Source: Lineus longissimus
Taxonomy: Eukaryota; Nemertea; Pilidiophora; Heteronemertea; Lineidae
Length of the DNA stretch: 64,000 nucleotides
Reading direction: 5' to 3'
Assembly: GCF_910592395.1 (NCBI RefSeq)
Contig: NC_088308.1
Coordinates: 14,277,001 to 14,341,000, forward strand
Shown here: positions 12,600-23,044 of the stretch, piece after piece
How positions within the stretch are numbered: position 1 is the stretch's first letter
Layout of the letters: the number at the start of each line of letters is the position of its first letter
Program-made: the position numbers and the translations under genes
The notes under the pieces: model-generated
The model's database searches: none
Told to the model about the DNA's origin: nothing
Seen by the model: only the letters and a program-made list of their open reading frames with translations

Positions 12600-14270
12600 T
12601 TACCTGATTATGTTAAATAGGTAAACAGTGAGCACATGGGATGACTATCCACAGAAAGTACCAAGGGAGGGTCATTGTTATAAGGTTGTTAGGTTAGTTT
12701 GTGACATCTTAGGGCTATTATTTCACTGTAGACACAATTTATACCATGCCAAGTATGTGTCCTCTGGTTGATTAAAGTTGCCTTTAATTATTCAGTGAGC
12801 TGAGATAGAAAAACAAAACCACATATTTTATGTTATATTACAACTTTTATTTAGATAATTCTCTGATTTGTACCATTTAATATAAGTTTCAGCATGATCA
12901 AAATAGTCATTCTTATAAATACACACTTCACCTCTACATTTTTTGCAATGCCTCACATTCGCATTTCCCTTAACATTTTCCAAGTATCCCTTGCAGGGCT
13001 TGCCACCAATAAGCAATCTGCATTTTTGGGAATTGGTTTGCAGTGCTCCGACAAATCACTGTGTTAAGATCACTAAAAGCTGAAAAGTGTTGCAGCCTGA
13101 AGGAACCATCATCAGATACTACCACGACGAGGTCATCCAACAATAGCGGCTCCATTGAGGGACGTTTCGTCTGCACTTTGGACCGCGTTCCTGATTTCGA
13201 ACGCCGTTTTCGACTAGACCCACCACTAAAGGCATAGTGGCGATGTTTCCCTCGTCCTGCCTTCTCGCCATGATGAGTTCTTTTTGAAATGGTTTTAGCA
13301 TCTGCACTTGAACTCTCCATCATAATGAACCATACCAATGCCTGAAAAGAGGGGCAATTTGTCTTTAAGGGATAACCAAAAAGGAGTACCAATTCGTACA
13401 TACATGTACATTTACATCAATAATGACTAGCTCATTGCTATTTGATTTTCTTCTTAGAGACTTTTCCCCAGGACTCTATCTGAAGCTATAGGCCTATATG
13501 ATATCCAGATAACATATCAAATCAAGTATGAAAAATGATTATAGCACAAGCAGTCGCCATGCACTTCTTATGGCAATCTATATGTACTTCGTAGTGTGTA
13601 TAGGGAAACTTGGGGCCAGGTTGTCGTCTGCACATTGCCATACAACTTCCTTTAATCCAGAAATATCTAGACCATCCGATTAATTCAATTACAATAGATA
13701 TTCATAATTAGTAAGGGAGTTGTTGATTGTCAATCATGTTGTATCATTTTTCAATAACATGCTTTAATAGCAACACAGCACATTCATTACATATCAAAAT
13801 GAAGATAATTAAATATTCTACTCACCTGAATGTGCTATAAAATGATCAAGTACGTCTTCGTGGTCAAAAAAGCAGTTTGAAGAGGGCAAGTCAAGAAATT
13901 TCTATCTCAGCCAATACACACACTATCAATCTCGTTCCAAAGCACACTATATAGAACCTTGGCCCTATGGGATGAAATTGGCCAATGAAAATTGCTGTTA
14001 CGTCTCATGAATATTCTAATTAAGGTTCACCCCTGTTTACAGCACTGGGCGCAGCAGATAAATGTACTGTTAGCATGTATCATTGTGTGTAGTACACTGG
14101 CATTCTTAGATAGACACAGGTGAAGATATCATCGCTGGTTGTGCTATAAATAGGGATGCTATAAGTAGATAATTGCAGCATGTGACTATACGTATGCAGG
14201 TAACTTTAAACCAATGAATGGTATGTATCAGGGCTAACTTGAGGTGGGCATTTTGATGCTTGGAATAGGG
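12600..14270 (-). mobile_element. Unidentified insertion in the LINE endonuclease, with spliced-looking coding relic
   Basis: This block interrupts the endonuclease frame; its ends are approximate and no TIR or target duplication was found. On the minus strand there is a ctatatag motif and CCAAT near 13950-13985. A short open exon (about 13828-13920) ends in CAG|GTGAGT. A second open stretch (about 13360-12828) starts after ctcttttcag and is rich in Arg/Lys/Ser. A frame change near 13000 leads to a cysteine-rich tail (RHCKKCRGEVCIYKNDYFDH). The tail is vaguely like the terminal Cys motif of piggyBac-type transposases, but the family is not identified. Confidence 0.35.
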
Positions 14271-14279
14271 CTTTCTAAC

Positions 14280-14669
14280 AGATGTGAAATTTGCCGACGT
14301 GGCTGGCGTGACCTCGAAGTTGAGTGTTTTCTTCCAAATAATTGAGCAACCACCATGTGGCCTACCCTGCAAAAGTTGTGCATCATCAACGCTCGATATG
14401 CCATGGGATGCAGTACCAGGAATTCTGTCATAAAGGCCCAAATTGTCCTCAAGTAACCAAGTTTCCTGTACCAGGACAATATCATGATTGTCAAAAAGCT
14501 GTGCCAGATATTCAAGTCTACCATCACCGGAGCCACACGAATTGTACGTGCCAATGTTGATCAGTTGTTCACCAACTCTAACGTCATCTCCTTGAACAGC
14601 ACAGTTCATAGCTGCCATGCAAAGAAAGAGAAGGATTGCTATTTGGTGTATTATCATGAACGGTCCCAC
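14280..14669 (-). pseudogene. LINE ORF2 start: endonuclease N-terminal half
   Basis: Contains NIGTYNSCG, LVQETWLLEDNL and GGCSIIWKK, the N-terminal signature of APE-type endonucleases. It starts directly after the ORF1 stop and runs into foreign sequence below about 14280, where the insertion begins. The first residues (a hydrophobic stretch before NIGTYN) may not be translated. Confidence 0.75.
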
Positions 14670-14670
14670 G

Positions 14671-16029
14671 CTATGAACTATCCTCCTTGTTCCTAGGAGG
14701 AATATATTTTCGGATTTGAATTCCGTCGGGCCACACCGAACCGTCGAGTAACTTTGGGTAGTCAGACTTAGACACAGTTAAACGAAAGGATTTGAACTTG
14801 GCTTGATCATGCGATACACATTTTAGACGCCGCACACTAACGCCTGACTCCTTTATGAAACTCTCTAATTCTGCAAGAATCGTTGTTTTATCTACTCTGG
14901 CAATGAATAAATCCCGATTAGGCTCAGGCGCCCCTTTAACGTTACACTCACGTGTTGATTTCCCGACAATAACATTATGGCGACGACGCTCGTTTCGACG
15001 CTGTTTTTTCCTGTCATAAGAAGGTAACTCGTAACCTCTGGATTCGTCAGAGGCTGCAGATATCTCACTATCTCTGTCCAAGGAGCGAGAGCTGCCCCTT
15101 AACCTTAACACATCCGGTGGGCGTAACCTGCCGCCCCGACTAGAAATACCTCGAAAACTCAGCCGATCAGAGCCATGCCCTGATCAACCTCGTGATGCCA
15201 GTGAACCACGTTGCTCGTAGACAGAACGAAATGATATCTCATTGCTACTTTCACCACCATCATTGTTCTTTATGGAGCTTGGTATGGATCCATTCCACAC
15301 CGATTGACACAGGCTGTTATCTTTGGCTGGCGGTTCTGATAGTGCAATGGTTGGTACCTGTGTTTTAACTTTTTCCGAAGAGACAACCTCCTGAATCTTT
15401 TCAAGTTTATGAATGTCGTTCGAGTTCATGACAACAGTATCCGTCACTTTGCTCACCTTGTTCTCCAACTTGGTAAGCCTATCAAGTATGGAAATGCTGT
15501 TCAGTTCCTCTGGTAATACTCTTGGGATCTGACCAAGGTTATGCGCAGAAATCACAAAGTGCGGCATTTTGTCTTCCTTATCTAGCTTGGCCAGGCCTGC
15601 AACAATGTCATCGACATTGGCTTCCTCTTCCTTTCGAACTGCAGTAGTTTTTCTTTTCACTTTGTTTCCCAGTAATCCACTATCATTCGCCCATAGAACG
15701 TTTTTTGCGACAAGGATCTGCTCCTGTGTGAAATGCCCTAGAATAACTTTCTTAACGTTATTCACCGTCCCCGCATGCAGCGAGAACACCGCAAACGATA
15801 AAAGCGACTGATTCACCAACTTTTCCTCAACGTTTTCGAAGGACATACCTTGCCTTACAACGTCACCATCTTCAGGTACATCCTGTACATCCGCGTCCTG
15901 TTTTGACATTTTGTGATCGTGACTCAGTCCGTCCTGAGGTGACCTCTGGTCGATTTTCCACTTATTCGGATCAATGCCTTCGGTGCTGGGCGTAGAGAAA
16001 TGATCGGTAATTGTTTTTGCCGTGGCCAT
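14671..16029 (-). pseudogene. LINE ORF1 (nucleic-acid-binding protein) with one in-frame stop
   Basis: One reading frame from ATG at 16029 to a stop just below 14671, interrupted by a single TGA at 15186-15184. The N-terminal half is acidic and contains a coiled-coil-like segment (LDRLTKLENKVSKVTDTV, around residues 180-215). The C-terminal half is basic (KKQRRNERRRH) and then resembles the RRM-like/CTD region of CR1/L2 ORF1 proteins (RDLFIARVDK, LKCVSHDQAKFKSFRL). A CpG-type R-to-stop change would explain the break, but that is an inference. Confidence 0.7.
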
Positions 16030-16344
16030 TACTCAATCGTCACGAAAAACTAAATCGTGCGTTCGTTAACACTATCCACAGATTATAAGGAACACACATG
16101 TATACACAATGTACATAATGCACGTAAATTCAGCGCCAATTGACAGGATACTTCTCAGAGTTCTCTGTTTTAGCACTCAGACATACTATTTTCACCAACA
16201 AAGTTTATCACCTGATTGTCCAAGCCTTTACAAAAGTCGAGAGAAGTCCTCTGATCCCACTACTGGACAAATCATGAGAGAAATATGAGAAAAATTTGCA
16301 CCGATGTCGAATGGCATGTTACTCGGTCGCCATCTATAGTGCCC

Positions 16345-17275
16345 TAGGGTGGGTAATGAACCACTTTTGATTAAACCCTTCTGAATGTTTGTAGTTTGGA
16401 CGTGGTTTCTCCTTACTGGGGCCCGCTGGGGTTGTTTCAGTTGGCATAAACTCCGCATCTGAAATGAAGACATGGGTAGTAATGTAGTAAACAGTAGGCC
16501 TACGTCTTGTTGTCAGACTAATCGGGACTATTATTAGGCTATTAGTAGGCCTCAAGCCGTAGCATGCAATCGAATATCACTAATTTGAACAGTTGTCTAG
16601 GCAGTACCGGTACCGTAGTTTATTTTGTTCAACCTGATTACCTTTGGCAGTCCCACTCTCATCATCATTATTGTCCCTGTCAGTGCCTTCTTCTTGATCA
16701 TCATATTCAATATGTTCCTCATCATCGGAAGTAGGCCTACTGATAGAGGCAGGAGGCGCAGAAGATTCTTTACTAGCCCTTTGAAATAAAGACGATTTTT
16801 TAACATAATATGACCAAATGTACAGATACATTGGTATGACAACATGTATACAATATATAGGCCTAACAGACGAAATCAGATTGAGTTAATTGAGATGTGT
16901 TTAAATTATTTAAACTGGAAATGTAATCGATTCTAAGATTATTATTGTTAACACACTCTGCAAAAAATGAAACTCATCCTAGACCCAACGCAGCATCCTC
17001 CCATAGCAGACAGCAGGATGATGACACTGCATAAGTAGGCCTGCATACCGCAGCCACGTGCTGCAATCGAGTCAAAATGAATTGTGCAACAACTGCTGAA
17101 AACTGCACTAATCCTCTAGACATCACCTAATTTTACGATATTTTCGTAGTAGTACTAGTAGATAAGTCATGTATTTACCCAAAGAACGACTAGGCGGCTA
17201 CATTTGTTCGCCAGCTGGGCCAACTTGGCTGCCTTTTCTTTGGCGTGGCGCTTTTTGTCAGGCATGTTCGCAGTT
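16345..17275 (-). pseudogene. 5' exons of the hAT-like gene
   Basis: Three minus-strand exons with consensus splice sites. Exon 1 (17275-17179) starts MPDKKRHAKEKAAK and ends before GTAAAT. Exon 2 (about 16779-16642) is acidic (SDDEEHIEYDDQEE) and ends before GTAATC. Exon 3 starts after ttcatttcag at 16458 with KPRPNYKHSEGFNQKW followed by FITHPRAL, resembling the start of the BED/TTF-like zinc-finger region of ZNF862/KIAA1586-like hAT proteins. The frame is lost below about 16345, towards the LINE 5' end. The rest of the gene is at 7990-7250. Confidence 0.55.
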
Positions 17276-17484
17276 CGTTCGCAAATGTTAGGATAGTTCC
17301 TACTCCTACCGCATGCGCCACCTTGCTAATTTATGCGTCCAAACGGGCAGACTTGGTGGGATTTTTGATCAAGAGGGCAGACTGGCGGGCTTGAAAGGGG
17401 GCATGGCGCAGCACCATTCCAAAATGGTCTAGATATAACGCTGGGTTTTTAATTTTTTTAAATATGGTTTTTCTTTAACAATAC

Positions 17485-17835
17485 CAACAATGAGTCTATC
17501 TTACTTATTAAAAAAAAAATTTAATATCAAGATAGACTCACCAAGTGATGGTACATTAAGTGCTGTACTTCAACTAGCTTTAATTTTTAAGTTTTTTATT
17601 GACTATCTTATTTATCTTAATAATCTTAAAAATTTAAGAATAACGAATAAAAGATTATGATTCATTATTTCAATCTTTAGAAAATGGTTTAAGATTAACC
17701 AAACCATTAGTGGTTCAATCTTAATTATTGAAATATTTTTTAATGTCAAGATAGACTCTCCAAGTGATGGTACATTAAGTGATGTAATTAAACTAACTTT
17801 AATTTTTTAAATTTTTAATCTTACTATGCTTTTAG
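17485..17835 (+). pseudogene. Two degenerate copies of a small membrane protein
   Basis: Near 17490-17640 and 17690-17830 the translation repeats the motif K(I/V)KIDSPSDGTLS(A/D)V followed by a hydrophobic run. The same motif is in the open copy at 17952-18242. Both are broken by stops. They are paralogues amplified in tandem within the left viral relic. Confidence 0.6.
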
Positions 17836-17951
17836 AATTAAAGAATAACAAATGAAAGATTATGAATAATTAATTCATTCTAATGTTTGCTCTTAAGATT
17901 CATAGGCTTAAAAATTTTAATAATCTTTATAAAATAATTTTAAATTACTAA

Positions 17952-18242
17952 ATGAAAGATAGATATTATTACCGTCAAGATTTTCAAGCTTTTTATGAAG
18001 ATAATGAATCATTATTTCATGCTTTAGAAATTGGTTTAAGTTTGTCAATAATAGAACTGGGTTACTCTTACTTATTAAAACGTATTTTTAAAGTCAAGAT
18101 AGACTCAACAAGTGATGGTACATTAAAGGCTGTACTTAAACTAACTTTAATTTTATCTCCTACTACTTTAACTTATTATTTCATAAAATGGAAAATATTA
18201 AACATTCTTTTAGAAAATTATCGTAAAAATAAAAAATATTAG
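17952..18242 (+). CDS. Small two-helix membrane protein (paralogue 3)
   Basis: 96 residues with two hydrophobic segments (about 26-42 and 62-84) separated by KVKIDSTSDGTLKAVLK. That linker corresponds to RINIGSPSNPSIEDLLK in the next gene and RFNVGSPSNADLTDALK in the central element's 81-residue gene. It is preceded by 'ttactaaATG'. It is probably a virion or membrane-associated protein of unknown function. It is AT-rich, and expression is doubtful because neighbouring genes are broken. Confidence 0.55.
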   Translation: MKDRYYYRQDFQAFYEDNESLFHALEIGLSLSIIELGYSYLLKRIFKVKIDSTSDGTLKAVLKLTLILSPTTLTYYFIKWKILNILLENYRKNKKY

Positions 18243-18305
18243 TAGTTTTCTGGTAATAGTTTTTCTAGTCATAGTTTTCTAGTAATAGTTTTCTAGTAAT
18301 AATAA
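18241..18305 (+). promoter_or_regulatory. Tandem 'tagttttctagtaat' repeats upstream of a small viral gene
   Basis: Four near-identical 14-16 bp units lie immediately before the ATG at 18306, ending in aataataaATGG. They could be a promoter element or replication slippage. Confidence 0.35.
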
Positions 18306-18548
18306 ATGGAATACGGAAAGAAAAATGTCGTCAATACACTGTATCAAAGTTTACTAATATATGCGTTAACAATTGCTTACTCTATGTTACTAAAAAGATT
18401 CTTAAGAATTAACATTGGTTCCCCTAGTAATCCTAGCATAGAGGATTTACTTAAACTGACTGGAATTGTATCGGTTAGTAATGGAACAATTGAATACCTT
18501 TTCGGTCAAGGAATATTACCTGGAGAAGTAATGAAAAATGGTGATTAA
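18306..18548 (+). CDS. Small membrane protein, orthologue of 33522-33767
   Basis: 80 residues, open. It aligns along its length with the central element's 81-residue protein: LLYHSAVLSGLTVGYAMLGKR versus LYQSLLIYALTIAYSMLLKR in short blocks, then NIGSPSNPS versus NVGSPSNAD, LKLTGIVS versus LKLSGAVS, and a C-terminal ILP. It has two predicted membrane segments. Function is unknown; conservation in two divergent elements supports a real gene. Confidence 0.75.
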   Translation: MEYGKKNVVNTLYQSLLIYALTIAYSMLLKRFLRINIGSPSNPSIEDLLKLTGIVSVSNGTIEYLFGQGILPGEVMKNGD

Positions 18549-18560
18549 CACTAAACATAA

Positions 18561-18961
18561 TAGCTGCGCTTACACCACGAAATATTGGTGGACCAATTGC
18601 ACTTACACCACCACATTACCGCGACAAATTGGTTCGGCAATCCATTGCCGACACAAATTGCCGAGCGAATTTGTCCCACCAAGCTTGATGGTCCAAATTC
18701 GCCCGGCTTGTTAAAAGCTCGGCTTTGTCGTGGTGTACGCGCAAATGGATCGGCAATTAGCTAGTTAGATGGTTCGGCTCCAGGCGGCGCTTTCGAAATG
18801 GCGCTTTCTGCGCATGCAATTTATTGTTTGCGCGCCATCTGTAGCCGGATTTTATAACTAGCTGCAGCGCTGGTGTAAGCGCTTGGTGGATTTTCGATGG
18901 TGCGGCATTGGTTCCCGAACCAAGATTGGTGGTCCATTTTCAGGTGGTGTAAGTGCGGCTA
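18561..18961. mobile_element. MITE with TA duplication
   Basis: Flanked by TA on both sides (18561-18562, 18960-18961), with imperfect TIRs GCTGCGCTTACACCAC (18563) and, inverted, GCCGCACTTACACCAC. It contains further internal short inverted motifs (ttggtggacca/tggtccaa). A TA duplication fits Tc1/mariner-type mobilisation. No coding frame. It separates two genes of the left viral relic. Confidence 0.75.
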
Positions 18962-18975
18962 ATGAAGTTAATTAA

Positions 18976-19740
18976 ATGAAAACTGTGTTAAACGTTGATT
19001 GTAGAGACTACCCAGAACAGAGTTCAAGTGATTTAGTTATCAATCTCAACAAAGAAATTCAGAATGCATCTAGTATTAGTTTAACTTGTGCAGGAATACC
19101 TTGTTCCTTTCACAACATAAGTGAAGCTAGGAAGAACAAAAAAATCAAGTTGAGGGATAATTACATGACACTTATTACGATACCTGATGGTCTTTATGAC
19201 CTAGAAAAATTTTCAAAAGCATTTTCATATCAATTGAAAGAAAACGTCATAAGTAGAAATGCTGTTAGATTTGATTTAGAAGAACCCACTGGTAAGACTA
19301 TGGCACACTTACTTAAGAGAAGAAATGAGAATAGATATCAAATTATGTTTATTGATAAAAGCAATGAACTGTTTGGTTTTAAACGTTCTGAATGGCCTTA
19401 TTCTTTTAAAGATGGTGTGGTCATAAGTGATTATCCAATGAATTTCAGACCAATAAACTATTTTGTTTTACAGGGTGACATAATTAACAATAATAAAATA
19501 CTTGATAACGGAGAACCGTCAGATGTTCTAGCCATTAGACTGATAAAGGAAGCTGATATTGGAGATACTATTGCATACACATTTGCTAAAGCAATGCAAA
19601 TACCATGCAAATCAAGATTCAATAAAATAGAGATTAAATTAACAGATGAATATGAAGTTATGAATATGAAAATGAAATTATCGACCTTAGTGGTTTTGAT
19701 GTAAGATATCAATTGTTGATAAAGGGAAGTCAACCTAATT
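18976..19740 (+). pseudogene. Penton-like (minor capsid) protein of the left relic, frameshifted at the C-terminus
   Basis: Homologue of 30596-31291. IPDGLYDLEKFSK matches VPDGLYSLTTYKK; LDNGEPSDVLAIRLI matches LHNGRQSDILEVLPV; the C-terminal beta-rich end resumes in another frame after about 19665 (ENEIIDLSGFDVRYQLLIKG), ending at TAA 19738-19740. The start ATG is embedded in 'gttaattaaATGAA'. The next gene's ATG follows within 3 bases, implying co-ordinated viral packing of genes. The penton role is inferred from size, beta-rich character and virion-gene neighbourhood. Confidence 0.65.
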
Positions 19741-19742
19741 AA

Positions 19743-20175
19743 ATGGCAGGTATTGCTATGATGCTTGGAGGCGCTGTAGTCAACGCATTAGCATTCACAG
19801 GATCCAGTGCACTTTTTAAAGCACTAGACAAGAACGGTTATGAAGCTGAAAATAAAGGACATAATAGGGCTATGGAAGAGTTAAATAAAAGATCAGAGGA
19901 ATATGAAGAACATAGAAAGAAGATAATTGTCTTTGTTAACCTTGAAATGAAGAGAGAACCAGTCTGCTATTGATTTTAATAATACTGACATCGCTCTTGC
20001 TGTTCACCTTCACCCTGAGGAACAAGTATCATCACTAGCTAAACGACCTAAATTAGGTGACTATTACAAACCTAGTGATGAATTGAAGAAATACAAATAC
20101 CTATGGATTGTCCTAGGTATGAGTGTTGTAGGATTAGGGGTCTATTACTTTTTTGTTAGAAAGAGGAAGAGATAG
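19743..20175 (+). pseudogene. Glycine-rich N-terminal membrane protein (AFTG family), frameshifted
   Basis: The N-terminus MAGIAMMLGGAVVNALAFTGS matches MATVAVMLGGALANAVAFTGG of 33097-33519 in the central element. A charged helical middle follows, and a C-terminal membrane helix (YLWIVLGMSVVGLGVYYFFV) ends at the stop near 20175. A frameshift near 19940-19950 separates the halves. LGDYYKPSDE corresponds to LSDFYQPSEP. Function is unknown; the two hydrophobic ends suggest a virion membrane or scaffold component. Confidence 0.7.
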
Positions 20176-20215
20176 TAAACCCAAATGGATGTTGCAACCT
20201 GATGATTAATTTTGA

Positions 20216-20640
20216 TCACCTTTTCACTTTAAGTTCTTCTGTGTAATACTGTCTTTTTGCCTTTGGAATAACACTGTTTTTCTTCCAAGGCATCTTTTAT
20301 GGCTGATTCATCCTTGTTAAAAAAACAGGACTAAGAGTCTGATGTTCTCTCTGAAGTCCTTAACGACTGAATTGTACTTTTGAACTAGTAACCAAACAGT
20401 CAGATTGTAGTGTCTACTGGAAAATGCAAGATTACATAACTCAGACACCTTCTTCTTTGTGTCTCTCAAATTAGCACAGTCATCAATTAAAAATAATGTG
20501 TCTCTTTTGTGTGTGATCGTATTGAAGAGAGAGAGAACTCGAAGACGTTGTTCCTGTATGAAACTATATTGCCAAGTCCTACTCAATGTGTATACAATAC
20601 AAGAAGTTGGATAATACATAAGTGTAATATGGGTGCCAAC
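20216..20640 (-). pseudogene. Packaging ATPase, C-terminal two thirds (left relic)
   Basis: Minus-strand translation has Walker B in DTLFLIDDCANLRD, followed by LTVWLLVQKYNSVVKDFRENIR, aligning with DKTLFLIDDCANQRD and ISVWFINQKYNAVVKDFRDNIR of the intact ATPase (42069-42626). The frame changes near 20320 and a homologous C-terminal helix ends at TGA 20216-20218. The Walker A region is absent. It is in opposite orientation to the other genes of this relic, whereas in the central element ATPase and MCP are co-oriented. Confidence 0.8.
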
Positions 20641-21027
20641 TGCGCCCTAACATAGTGCTGTACAATAAAAGAATCACATAACAATAATAGTGTTTACGAA
20701 GAGTTTCCACATTCTCCCGGGCCGAAAATGATGAAACTGAACTATTTTTTGATTTTGTTTGATAGCTGAAACGACTGCTTAAAGTAGAATAAACGTAAGC
20801 TTAAAACACTATTTAATGCAAGGATAAAATATATTCACAAACACATGAAAATGTCTAAAATGTCTATTCTGTTCAATCAACAGTTTATGGCACTCGTGGC
20901 GAAATTACCTAAGTTGAACTTTCTAGTGGAAAGAGTTTGACAATGGGTCGGTTTGTGACCCCAGACGCCATTTTGATCACTGCGGATCGGACAAGTCCGT
21001 CATTTCCATGAATGAGTTCTTCAACGC
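20641..21027. other. Junction between viral relic and satellite array
   Basis: No gene or recognised repeat. GC content rises from the AT-rich relic toward the array, whose recurrent 'cacattacatggcaaagg' first appears at about 21034. Confidence 0.4.
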
Positions 21028-22233
21028 GAATAAGAACACATTACATGGCAAAGGATTTGCCTTGAAGACCTATCTTGTAGTTAGAATATCTATCAAGTTC
21101 ATATGAGTTTACGAATGTCCCTAAATGTTTGTAAAGCATGGTCCGGAATTGCGGTCCAGTTCTTGTTTTCTACCTCACCGGCTGGTTGCTGCGCGTGCTC
21201 AGTTGCATTGTTAGGCAGCCGGCTTTGATCTCTCGCCATGTTTAAAGAGCTTGCTTTGGCGGCTGTGTCCTGTTGATTGGTCTGTATTGCCATTTCATTG
21301 ACTTGATTAGTGTTCCTGTAGTACCGTTGGATTTGAGTCCCATCCTGATGTCCTGGGTTAATCGGTTGATTAGGTTGAAACGTACCAAACGGACCTGGGG
21401 TGCCTGGCATTCTGAAGCTCGATGGACAAAGGCCTGTTGTTCCAATCACCTTTGGAAATCCATTCCGATACTGCTTGCGAAGTTCAGGTGGAAACGGAAT
21501 TAACGAACCGGTAGGTTTCTCATTCGACATTTCAACGCAGATTGGTTTTCACGGCTGTATGGATGACTTCAGGTCATATTCAATAAAATCTTGTAGATAT
21601 TGTCGTTAATCGTTAATCGGATATACCGAGAATACATGTGTGGTTGAGCCCAAAAAAGCTAAATCGGGAACAAACCACACAACAATTTCCTCGTATTAAA
21701 TACGTTTTAATTTTCACACTCTACGTTTCGCACTAAAATGTGCTTCGACAGGAGTAAAGAAAAATTGACATTTACAAGATTTTATATGTGCAGCAACAGT
21801 ATTGGGACGGTGACGCAAAGTAGTTACGTTGGTTTCATTGACGTGCTGTGTTGGCCAGTTTGTTGAAGTAGCACAGCTGTGACGTCATGTGTCCAAATAA
21901 ATTATGTAATGGCTGAGCATGAGGCACGTGCCATTACCAAGAAGTTGCTAAGGAGTGAAGATTTAGATCTGTGCAGGGATTCATCCAGAATGCTTGGGAT
22001 TTCTAGCTATATGAAGAAAAAAAATGTAAAGAAATTCCCAACCTGCAGAGAAATAATTGACAAGCATGATAAATGGACAATACTGATGTTGCACATATCG
22101 TGATAGCAATAATACAAGTAAAAGTAAACTGATAGTGGTATATCAAAGTGATAAGACGTATTGCATAACAACACATTACATGGCAAAGGATTTGCCTTAT
22201 AGACCTATCTTGTAGTTAGAATATCTATCAAGT

Positions 22234-22665
22234 TCATATGAGTTCACGAATGTCCCTAAATGTTTGTAAAGCATGGTCCGGAATTGCGGTCCAGTTCTTG
22301 TTTTCTATCTCACCGGCTGGTTGCTGCACGTGCTCAGTTGCGTTGTTAGGCAGCCGGCTTTGATCTCTCGCCATGTTTGAAGAGCTTGCTTCGGCGGCTG
22401 TGTCCTGTTGATTGGTCTGTATTACCATTTCATTGACTTGATCAGTGTCCCTGTGGTCCCGTTGGATTTGAGTCCCATCCTGTTGTCCTGGGTTAATCGG
22501 TTGATTAGGTTGAAACGTACCGGACGGACCTAGGGTGCCTGGCATTGTGAAGCCCGATGGACGGAGGCCTGTTGTTCCAATCACATTTGGAAATCCATTC
22601 GGATACTGCTTGCGAGGTTCGGGTGGAAACGGAATTAACGTACCGGTAGGTTTCTCATTCGACAT
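22234..22665 (-). CDS. Satellite-unit 143-residue protein (representative)
   Basis: Unrecognised protein, rich in Pro, Asn, Gln and Thr (FPPELRKQYPNGFP, FQPNQPINPGHQDG), ending in ALQTFRDIR(K/E)LI. Full-length open copies are at 21099-21530, 22234-22665, 24095-24526, 25229-25660 and 50900-51331; truncated or shifted copies are at 46451-46693, 47398-47827 and 48560-48919. The start Met and downstream residues are conserved in every full copy. Low-complexity composition suggests a disordered, gag-like or structural protein. A ttttctgcag acceptor-like site about 150 bp downstream may join another exon. Confidence 0.5.
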   Translation of the reverse strand: MSNEKPTGTLIPFPPEPRKQYPNGFPNVIGTTGLRPSGFTMPGTLGPSGTFQPNQPINPGQQDGTQIQRDHRDTDQVNEMVIQTNQQDTAAEASSSNMARDQSRLPNNATEHVQQPAGEIENKNWTAIPDHALQTFRDIRELI

Positions 22666-23044
22666 TTCGATGCAGATTGGTTTTCACGGCTGTATGGATG
22701 ACTTCAGGTCGTATTCAATAAAATCTTGTAGATATTGTCATTAATTGTTAATCGGATTCACCGAGAATACATGTGTGGTTGAGCACCAAAAAAGCTAAAT
22801 CGGGAACAAACCACACAACGATTTCCTCGTATTAAATACGTTTTAATTTTCACACTCTACGTTTCGCTCTGAAATGTGCTTCGACAGGGGTAAACAAAAA
22901 TTGACATGTACAAGATTTTATATGTGCAGCAACAGTATTGGGACGGTGACGCAAAGTAGTTACGTTGTTTTCATTGACCTGCTGTGTTGGCCAGTTTGTT
23001 GAAGTAGCACAGCTGTGACGTCATGTGACCAAATAAATTACGTA

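Larger units (their letters stand above)
8013..16200 (-). mobile_element. CR1/Jockey-superfamily LINE, nearly full length, interrupted
   Basis: It reads on the minus strand as ORF1 (16029-14671), then ORF2 with APE-type endonuclease and reverse transcriptase (14669 to about 8177). Its 3' end is an (ATCT)n tail (gatagatagata at about 8016-8027 on the plus strand). The 5' end is estimated near 16200. It sits between hAT coding remnants and so inserted into the hAT element. It is disrupted by a 1.62 kb TIR element (8815-10437), an insertion at about 12.6-14.27 kb, a frameshift near 11050 and a stop in ORF1. It is related to the LINE fragment at 62420-63993. Confidence 0.85.
5583..17443 (-). mobile_element. 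hAT-type DNA transposon, expanded by nested insertions
   Basis: The ends are CAGGGTTATATCTAG (5583-5597) and, on the other strand, CAGCGTTATATCTAG (17443-17429), 14 of 15 matching. Both are followed inward by a shared ATGGTGC. GGTTT immediately abuts both ends (5578-5582 and 17444-17448), giving a probable 5 bp target duplication. CAG-type termini and the internal hAT-like coding remnants on the minus strand (17275-16345 and about 7990-7250) fit the family. The intrinsic element is about 3.7 kb; a LINE of about 8.2 kb carrying further insertions accounts for the rest. It lies inside the left viral relic. Confidence 0.72.

Noticed and set aside
12600-14270. piggyBac identity for the insertion in the LINE
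   Set aside because: A cysteine-rich tail is suggestive, but no matching TTAA-flanked inverted ends could be found.
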